A stretch of DNA of 64,000 bases from Janthinobacterium psychrotolerans (GTDB lineage: Bacteria; Pseudomonadota; Gammaproteobacteria; Burkholderiales; Burkholderiaceae_D), in NCBI RefSeq assembly GCF_001677885.1, contig NZ_LOCQ01000049.1, positions 1-64,000 on the forward strand, read 5' to 3'. The notes beneath the pieces were generated by a model that searched no databases, was not told where the DNA came from, and was given only the letters and a program-made list of their open reading frames with translations. The position numbers and the translations under genes are program-made. Shown one piece after another: positions 58,723 through 64,000 of the stretch. Within the stretch, counting starts at the first letter, position 1; every line of letters begins with the position of its first letter.

Positions 58723-59265
58723 TCAGCGTACAGGCTTGACCGGCTCACGGTCGATCAGCACCGTATTGACGCTGTCGGTCAGCCAGATCTGGCCATCCTG
58801 GATCGTGCACTGCAGCTGCATGTTGCGCTGGGCCAGCTTGCTCATGTCCTGCGCCGCCTCCGACGGCAGGTTGATCACGGTCAGGTTTTTCGCCCGTTCC
58901 AGCTTGTTGGCGATCTGTTTCCACCAGATATGGCTGGTTGCGCCATAGCTGTAGACGATCACCTGCTCCGAACGCCCGCAGGCCTTCAGGATGCGCTTTT
59001 CGTCGGGCTGGCCCACTTCGATCCACAGCTGGATCGCGCCCGTCAGGTCCTTCTGCCACAAGTCAGGCTCTTCGGTATCGAACAGGCCCTTGGTGAAAGT
59101 GAGCGCCTCGTCGGCGTGGATGGCGAACGCCAGCAGGCGTACCATCATGCGCTCGTCGGTCTCCGACGGGTGGCGGGCCAGGGTCAGCGCATGGCCCTGG
59201 TAATAATTGCGGTCCATGTCGGCGATCTGCAGATCGGCTTTGAAGATTGTTGCTTTGAGTGCCAT
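58723..59265 (-). CDS. yaeQ: YaeQ family protein
   Basis: 180 residues, the exact family length (E. coli YaeQ has 181). It starts MALKATIFKADLQIADMDRNYYQ, and the blocks HPSETDERMMVRLLAFA, DEPDLW-like EEPDLWQKDLTG, WIEVGQPDEKRILKACGRS and QIWLTDS are typical. YaeQ has a PD-(D/E)XK-like fold and its biochemical role is unclear. The ATG at 59265 lies 26 bases after purU ends on the same strand, so the two may be co-transcribed. Confidence 0.92.
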   Translation of the reverse strand: MALKATIFKADLQIADMDRNYYQGHALTLARHPSETDERMMVRLLAFAIHADEALTFTKGLFDTEEPDLWQKDLTGAIQLWIEVGQPDEKRILKACGRSEQVIVYSYGATSHIWWKQIANKLERAKNLTVINLPSEAAQDMSKLAQRNMQLQCTIQDGQIWLTDSVNTVLIDREPVKPVR

Positions 59266-59291
59266 TGTGTCTGGGTCAGGAAAGTTGGAGA

Positions 59292-60161
59292 TCAGCGGAA
59301 GACGACGGTCTTGTTGCCATTTTTCAAAATGCGGTGTTCCACGAACCATTTCACGGCGCGCGCCAGCACCACGCATTCGACGTCGCGGCCGATGGCCGTC
59401 AGCGTTTCCGCATCCATCGCATGGTCGACCCGCTCGACGTCCTGCTCGATGATCGGTCCTTCGTCCAGGTCGCCGGTGACGAAATGGGCTGTCGCACCGA
59501 TCAGCTTGACGCCGCGGTGATGCGCCTGGGCGTACGGCTTGGCGCCCTTGAAGCTGGGCAGGAAGGAATGGTGGATATTGATGGCGCGGCCATCGAGCGC
59601 CTGGCACAGGCCGGGCGACAATATCTGCATGTAGCGCGCCAGCACCACCAGGTCGATCTGGTGGGTGTCGAGCAGCTCGATGATTTTCGCTTCCTGCGCC
59701 AGCTTGGCCGACTCCGGCGCGCCGGTGGCCAGGGGCAGGTGGTGGAACGGAATATTGTAGCTGGCCGCCAGCTGGTAGAACTCCCTGTGATTCGACACGA
59801 TGGCGGGAATTTCCACGTTCAGCAGCCCGCTCTTGTAGCGGAACAGCAGGTCGTTGAGGCAATGGCCGATCTTCGACACCATCAGCATCACGCGCGGCTT
59901 GGCGTGTGCGTCATGCAATTGCCCATTGAGCTGCATGGCTTGCGACAGGGCCGCGAAATCGGCGCGCAGCACGCTGTCGCTGATGGCCGGGTCTTCCAGC
60001 GCGAAATGCACGCGCATGAAGAACAGTTGCGACTCCTGGTCGCCGAACTGGGCCGAATCGATGATGTTGCAGCCATGGTCGGCCAGGAAGCCGGACACGC
60101 GATGCACGATGCCGCGCTGGTCCAGGCAGGACAGGGTCAGGATGTATTCGGGATGCGTCAT
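59292..60161 (-). CDS. purU: Formyltetrahydrofolate deformylase
   Basis: A 289-residue enzyme releasing formate from 10-formyl-THF, feeding PurT and balancing one-carbon pools. The N-terminal ACT domain (YILTLSCLDQRGIVHRVSGFLADHGCNIIDSAQF) binds regulators. The C-terminal formyl-hydrolase domain has INIHHSFLPSFKGAKPY and TGDLDEGPIIEQD with the catalytic Asn, His and Asp. The start at 60161 fits the family; 52 upstream codons of the open frame do not. Confidence 0.95.
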   Translation of the reverse strand: MTHPEYILTLSCLDQRGIVHRVSGFLADHGCNIIDSAQFGDQESQLFFMRVHFALEDPAISDSVLRADFAALSQAMQLNGQLHDAHAKPRVMLMVSKIGHCLNDLLFRYKSGLLNVEIPAIVSNHREFYQLAASYNIPFHHLPLATGAPESAKLAQEAKIIELLDTHQIDLVVLARYMQILSPGLCQALDGRAINIHHSFLPSFKGAKPYAQAHHRGVKLIGATAHFVTGDLDEGPIIEQDVERVDHAMDAETLTAIGRDVECVVLARAVKWFVEHRILKNGNKTVVFR

Positions 60162-60495
60162 GGTCGCGAAGAAGCAGGTCTGTAAGTAGTCGATGAACCT
60201 TCGCGACAATTCGCGAAAGCCGTGGCAAACGGCATTGGGCCGCACTGCCGCGAGGCCGGTATTGTCGCACGGCCGCGCTACTTTCTCAGCATTTTCCAGC
60301 CGGGCCATGATCGGCATGTCCGTTGATCTGCCGCAAATCCCACGATTTTTTCAGGTATCCGGTGGCCTGCTGCGCCGAAAACATGACGCCCGCATGGAAC
60401 CTGCCGCCATTCGCGGCGTCTATCTCTTTGCTTGATCCGAACGCGCATCCGGATCCGCCGGATGTTTCCCGAACCAGTCTTTATTGAGGTAGAAC
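60162..60495. other. Intergenic region between purU and the phasin gene
   Basis: No gene is seen on either strand. The only structures noticed are a direct TTCGCG...TTCGCG pair near 60199 and a hairpin CATCCGG-ATCCG-CCGGATG at 60446-60464 in the phasin leader. The region should hold the divergent promoters of purU and the phasin gene. Confidence 0.5.
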
Positions 60496-60981
60496 ATGTT
60501 CACAAACAGTATCAGCCCCGCCCTGCAAGCCCACCTGGACGTACAGCTCACCTTTGTCACCGAACTTTCGCGCAAGATGTTCGACACGGCCATGCGCGTC
60601 AACGAACTGAACATGCGCCTGGCGCAAGACATGCTCGAGGAAATGGCCAGCACCAACCACCGCATCCTGGCGGCACGCGGCGGCAGCGAAGCGATGTCGG
60701 CCGCGGCCGGCCAGGTGCAGCCACGCGCCGACAAGCTGCGCCACTACCAGCAGCAACTGAGCCACCTGATGGCCGACGCCAATGTCGAAATGAACCGGAC
60801 GGCCGAAGCCCATCTGCCCGAAGCGAGCCGCACGGCCATCGCCTTTGCCGACGAGCTGGTGCGCAAGACGGCCGAAGAAACTGAAAAAGCCACGCAGCGC
60901 CAGCGCGACATGATGGACAAGATGCATGCAGGCGCCCACAGCGACGGCGCCAGCCGGCAAGAACATGCCCAGGCTCACTGA
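60496..60981 (+). CDS. Phasin family protein
   Basis: 161 residues, almost wholly helical with many Ala, Glu and Lys, and TTGAGGT before the ATG. The N-terminal LQAHLDVQLTFVTELSRKMFDTAMRVNELNMRLAQDMLEEM is the phasin_2-like pattern found on polyhydroxyalkanoate granules. The end is His/Gln-rich (SRQEHAQAH). Phasins coat storage granules and are raised under carbon excess. The KGG stress gene follows 49 bases on. No pha biosynthesis genes are in the window. Confidence 0.8.
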   Translation: MFTNSISPALQAHLDVQLTFVTELSRKMFDTAMRVNELNMRLAQDMLEEMASTNHRILAARGGSEAMSAAAGQVQPRADKLRHYQQQLSHLMADANVEMNRTAEAHLPEASRTAIAFADELVRKTAEETEKATQRQRDMMDKMHAGAHSDGASRQEHAQAH

Positions 60982-61030
60982 GTCGCCCCCATTCCCCACT
61001 ACCGCAAACACCGACAGCAAGGAGAACAGC

Positions 61031-61411
61031 ATGGCTACCAACCAAGGCAGTGACCAAGGCAACGAGCAAGGCAAGAGCGCTGGCAGCAGCCAGAAAAGCG
61101 AAGGCCAGGCCAGCCAGAAAGGCAGTGGCAAGCGGGGCTTCGCCGCCATGAGCGAAGCCCAGCAGCGCGAAATCGCCAGCAAGGGCGGCCAGGCCGCGCA
61201 CCAGAAAGGCACGGCCCACGAATTCGATTCGGAAGAAGCACGCCGGGCCGGACAAAAAGGGGGCGAGGCCGTCAGCCGCAACCGCGAGCACATGGCCGAG
61301 ATCGGCCGTAAAGGCGGCGAAAGCCGTCAATCGGCCAACCGAGATGGCGACGGTCGCAGCAAGAGCGCGCAGAAAGCCAACCGGCAAGGCAAGGACGAAG
61401 ACGACGCCTGA
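61031..61411 (+). CDS. KGG-repeat stress-induced protein (YciG / con-10 type)
   Basis: 126 residues, very hydrophilic and without Cys or Trp. AAGGAG lies 6 bases before the ATG. Three KGG-type motifs are seen: GFAAMSEAQQREIASKGGQAAHQKG, FDSEEARRAGQKGGEAVS and EIGRKGGESRQ. The Ser/Gly/Gln-rich head and basic tail are disordered. The family is linked to general stress, stationary phase and conidiation. It probably shares a transcript with the phasin gene. Confidence 0.85.
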   Translation: MATNQGSDQGNEQGKSAGSSQKSEGQASQKGSGKRGFAAMSEAQQREIASKGGQAAHQKGTAHEFDSEEARRAGQKGGEAVSRNREHMAEIGRKGGESRQSANRDGDGRSKSAQKANRQGKDEDDA

Positions 61412-61527
61412 GCCGCTGCCGGGGCCTGGCAACGTCGCGGCACCGCCTGAGGCGGGCATGGCCATCGCTGTGGCAGCAGGCGCAGTGTGGTACATTCTCG
61501 CCTCGACCGACCCATTGCCTGCCCTTG

Positions 61528-62037
61528 ATGCCTGTCCTGAAATACCTGAGCGCTTATTCCGAGCAAACCCAATCGCAAGTACAGCAACTGATCGCCCAGG
61601 ACAAGCTGGGCGAGGTGCTGAAAAAACGCTATCCGCAGGCGCACGACGTGCGCAACGACAAGGCGCTGTACCAGTATGTGCAAGAGCTGAAGAACGAATT
61701 CCTGCGCAACGCCGAACCGATCAACAAGGTGGCCTTCGACAGCAAGATCCACGTGATCCAGCATGCGCTGGGCCTGCATACCTCGATTTCCAGGGTACAA
61801 GGCGGCAAGCTGAAAGCCAAGCATGAAATCCGCGTGGCCACCATGTTCAAGGAAGTGCCGCTGGAATTCTTGCGCATGATCGCCGTGCACGAACTGGCGC
61901 ACGTGAAGGAAAAACAGCACGACAAGGCCTTCTACAAGCTGTGTACGTACATGGAGCCGCAATACCACCAGTATGAATTCGACGTACGCCTGTACCTGAC
62001 CCAGCTCGATCTTTCCGGCCAGCGCTTGTGGTCATGA
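61528..62037 (+). CDS. YgjP-like M48-type metal-dependent hydrolase
   Basis: 169 residues from ATG 61528 (a TTG one codon upstream is also in frame). The zinc-binding motif is HELAHVKEKQHDKAFYKL, an HExxH-type HELAH with a third His downstream, as in YgjP/WSS1-like minigluzincins. It has no membrane segments. Relatives include SprT-like and Wss1 proteases acting on DNA-protein crosslinks, while the cellular role of YgjP is unknown. A terminator follows the stop. Confidence 0.82.
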   Translation: MPVLKYLSAYSEQTQSQVQQLIAQDKLGEVLKKRYPQAHDVRNDKALYQYVQELKNEFLRNAEPINKVAFDSKIHVIQHALGLHTSISRVQGGKLKAKHEIRVATMFKEVPLEFLRMIAVHELAHVKEKQHDKAFYKLCTYMEPQYHQYEFDVRLYLTQLDLSGQRLWS

Positions 62038-62066
62038 AAAAAGCCGCACTCAGCGGCTTTTTCATG
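62034..62066. terminator. Bidirectional terminator after the YgjP-like gene
   Basis: AAAAAGCCGC (62038-62047), loop ACTCA, GCGGCTTTTT (62053-62062). The gene on the plus strand and the PEP-CTERM gene on the minus strand converge here. Confidence 0.9.
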
Positions 62067-62079
62067 GCGTTGCGGCGAC

Positions 62080-62685
62080 TCAGGCCGCGTTCCTGCGCCG
62101 GCGCATAAAACCCAGCAGGCCCAGGCCGGCCAGCAGCATGGCGTAGGTGCCAGGTTCGGGCACGGCGCTGACGTTGGCGCCGATATTGTCGACCTGGTAG
62201 GTGTGCAGCAAGCCTTCCTTCCACGAGGCCGATACCAGGTTGCTGAAGCCGGTAAACGTGTAGTCGCTGAAGCTGTGGCTGTCGCCCACCGTGAAAGTCT
62301 GGCTGACGGTGCCGCCGCCAGCCTTGGTGCCGACAAAGGTCACGTCATACGAACCCGGCAGCACGCTGACATAGTCGGCCAGGCTGATCTTGTCGAGCGA
62401 AAAGGCGGCGCCGTCGGCGCGCGTCAGGGTGGTGGTGGTCAGGGCGGTGGCGCCCAGGCCGGCCGAACCGGCATAGGCAAAACTGTCCTGGTGGGCCGAA
62501 TGCAGGCCATACCACAGGCTATTGTCGAAGTTGTAGCCCGCTTCGCTGTAGGAGTCAATCACGGTACCCAGGATGCCAGGTTGCTCCAGTGCGTTGAAGT
62601 TGATTACAGTTTGCTGCGCCTGGGCGGCGCTGGCGGCGAACATGGCGGCAATGGCCGCGGTACGCAAGATAGTCATGGTTTTCAA
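62080..62685 (-). CDS. Exported protein with PEP-CTERM sorting signal
   Basis: About 201 residues. The start is placed at TTG 62685 because GGAGGA lies 6 bases upstream. The ATG three codons on (62676) is the alternative. A signal peptide (MTILRTAAIAAMFAASAAQA) is followed by a beta-rich domain with INFNALEQPGILGTVIDSYSEAGYNFDN. The C-terminus is VPEPGTYAMLLAGLGLLGFMRRRR, with the VPEP motif, membrane helix and Arg cluster cut by exosortase. The processed protein is expected at the surface or in exopolysaccharide. No exosortase gene is in the window. Confidence 0.88.
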   Translation of the reverse strand: MKTMTILRTAAIAAMFAASAAQAQQTVINFNALEQPGILGTVIDSYSEAGYNFDNSLWYGLHSAHQDSFAYAGSAGLGATALTTTTLTRADGAAFSLDKISLADYVSVLPGSYDVTFVGTKAGGGTVSQTFTVGDSHSFSDYTFTGFSNLVSASWKEGLLHTYQVDNIGANVSAVPEPGTYAMLLAGLGLLGFMRRRRNAA

Positions 62686-62983
62686 GATGGGTCCTCCAGG
62701 TTGAAGCGGCAGGGTGGTGGCCGACTTCAGGGAAAGTCGGGCCATTTTTTGGGTGCCTGCAAGACCTTCCGCAATTTTCCCGGCATGGCCTGCGTTGACA
62801 TCATCAGTAGAACATATCCATGTCGAAAAATCATCTTTGATTTTAAAAAGACATGCCTTTGTGACTATTTTGTAACCATAAATATATTAATCATATCGCC
62901 ACTATCGATTGGTTTTCTCGTCTGGAAATAAAAAAGCCATACACCCCATGGCGCATGGCTCGTCGAGCAACAAGATGACAGGG

Positions 62984-63532
62984 TCAGGGCGCGCAGTCTT
63001 TCAGGCGCTGCACCAGCGCCGCCGGATCGGCGCCGGCATTGAGGAAAGCCGCATGCTGCGGACGCACAAACCCTTGCTCGCGGCCGTTTTGCACAAAGCT
63101 GATCAAACCGTCATAAAAATGGTCGACATTGAGCAGGCCGATCGGCTTGGCATGGATGCCCAGCTGGGCCCAGGTCAGCATTTCAAACAGTTCTTCCAGG
63201 GTGCCGTAGCCACCCGGCATGGCGATAAAGGCATCGGACAGGCTGGCCATCATGGCCTTGCGTTCATGCATGTCCTTGACCACGAACTGGCGCGTCAGGC
63301 CGGTGTGGCCCACTTCACGTTCGACCAGCGCGGTCGGGATCACGCCCGTCACCTCGCCGCCCAGGCGCAGCACTTCATCGGCGATCACGCCCATCAGGCC
63401 CACATTGCCACCGCCATACACGAGCGCGATATTTTCCGACACCAGCACGCGCGCCAGTTCGCGCGCGGCCACCGCATATTGGGGTGTGACGCCAGCATTG
63501 GCGCCACAGTACACACATAAAGCCTTGATCAC
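62984..63532 (-). CDS. LOG family protein (nucleotide 5'-monophosphate phosphoribohydrolase)
   Basis: 182 residues with the Rossmann-like lysine-decarboxylase-like fold. The family motif PGGYGTLEE lies at about 106-114, with the preceding MHERKAMM Arg-Lys pair. ALVYGGGNVGLMGVIAD binds the nucleotide. LOG proteins release adenine from AMP or cytokinin ribotides. Older labels call them lysine decarboxylase, which is wrong for this motif. It is 8 bases upstream-ended from the TPR gene and likely in one transcript with it. Confidence 0.92.
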   Translation of the reverse strand: MIKALCVYCGANAGVTPQYAVAARELARVLVSENIALVYGGGNVGLMGVIADEVLRLGGEVTGVIPTALVEREVGHTGLTRQFVVKDMHERKAMMASLSDAFIAMPGGYGTLEELFEMLTWAQLGIHAKPIGLLNVDHFYDGLISFVQNGREQGFVRPQHAAFLNAGADPAALVQRLKDCAP

Positions 63533-63540
63533 AGGACCCT

Positions 63541-64000
63541 CTATTTCTTCAGTTCATCAATAGCAGCCTCGACTTCGAGGCGCTCCTTCGCATCGACCGC
63601 CACGCATTCGGCGGCCTGTTCGTACAAGGCCATCGCTTCGGCCAGTTTTTTATTTCCTTCGAGCATGATCAAGGCGCGCGCATATTCGCTGCGCGCCGAC
63701 GCCGAAGCCGGATTCAGGGCCAGCGCCGTCCTGAAGTGCTGGAAGCCGTCGTCCTTGTTGGCGCCATAGCTGAGGCCACCGATCAGGGCGCCCACCTTGT
63801 CGATAATTTCCGTGTGGTAGATGCCGAAGGCGATATGGGCATCGGCATGCAGCGGCGCCAGGGTCACGGTACGGTTCAGGCTGTTACGCACCTTGGCGCC
63901 CATGCCCTGCGCCAGCGCCTTGACCACGGAAATACCGAGCGCATAGCGTCCCAGGCTGAAGGCATGCCAGTAAAAGCCGGCCGGATTGTCCGGCTGCTCG
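63541..64000 (-). CDS. TPR-like protein, 5' end beyond the window
   Basis: The frame stays open to base 64000 (EQPDNPAGFYWHAFSLGRYALGIS before the in-frame GTG at 63927), so the gene begins outside. It shows helical TPR-like repeats: TLAPLHADAHIAFGIYHTEIIDK, HFRTALALNPASASARSEYARALIML and EAMALYEQAAECVAVDAKERLEVEAAIDELKK. The GALIGGLSYGANKDDGFQHF segment recurs in a family of uncharacterised exported bacterial TPR proteins. No function is assigned. Confidence 0.7.
   Translation of the reverse strand, partial: EQPDNPAGFYWHAFSLGRYALGISVVKALAQGMGAKVRNSLNRTVTLAPLHADAHIAFGIYHTEIIDKVGALIGGLSYGANKDDGFQHFRTALALNPASASARSEYARALIMLEGNKKLAEAMALYEQAAECVAVDAKERLEVEAAIDELKK

Overview
The window looks like chromosome from a high-GC betaproteobacterium of the Oxalobacteraceae (Janthinobacterium / Duganella / Massilia group). 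This is inferred from gene content and order (ftsK-lolA-rarA-serS, nadE-glnB, hemC-hemD-hemX-hemY divergent from ppc), the very long RpoD, a PEP-CTERM protein and a phasin. No 16S gene is present, so the assignment is an inference. Nearly all of the sequence is core chromosome. The clear accessory pieces are the giant two-partner-secretion adhesin and a two-gene RNA-repair cassette.

Layout. 1-143 is the 3' end of a maltoporin-like gene. 353-14424 is a two-partner secretion operon on the minus strand: a transporter (TpsB) followed by a 4128-residue exoprotein (TpsA) with about 12 GLUG motifs and about 31 YDG/MBG repeats. Part of the repeat array is a recent 1338-bp higher-order duplication. 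An AT-rich island lies upstream. 15059-17109 encodes an RNA ligase and an HD-Pnk end-healing enzyme with overlapping ATGA. 17375-19998 holds a beta-hydroxyacid dehydrogenase, hisC and a small coiled-coil/membrane protein. 20053-21932 carries two copies of tRNA-Ser(CGA), a tRNA-like remnant between them, and serS. 22032-26805 runs rarA, lolA and ftsK, with trxB, an Smr protein and a TRIC-type channel on the other side. 29492-31490 is nadE-glnB. 31575-34378 carries a FemAB-like acyltransferase, uppP and ppa.

34574-38581 is an iron-starvation cell-surface signalling unit: FecI-type sigma factor, FecR-type regulator and a TonB receptor with an STN signalling domain, behind a Fur-box-like site. 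38759-42956 is the haem operon hemC-hemD-hemX-hemY, and ppc is divergent from it. 45983-50041 holds an exported protein with a possible Cys/His catalytic pair, an orphan two-PAS histidine kinase and an exported chorismate mutase-like protein. 50112-52676 is rpoD with a long leader that contains a terminator. 53233-54414 is a ProQ-domain protein and a DEDD exonuclease. 55023-57016 is a pair of c-type cytochromes. 57083-57718 is a truncated rlmI-like gene. The end of the window holds a GIN-domain protein, YaeQ, purU, a phasin, a KGG-repeat stress protein, a YgjP-like metalloprotease, a PEP-CTERM protein, a LOG-family hydrolase and a partial TPR protein.

REP-like inverted repeats with the core GTCGGATTA/TAATCCGAC sit in three intergenic positions (29.4, 38.6 and 57.0 kb). 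Start codons were moved where a Shine-Dalgarno sequence, gene overlap or family length argued for it. All functional calls rest on reading the sequence; no database search was run.
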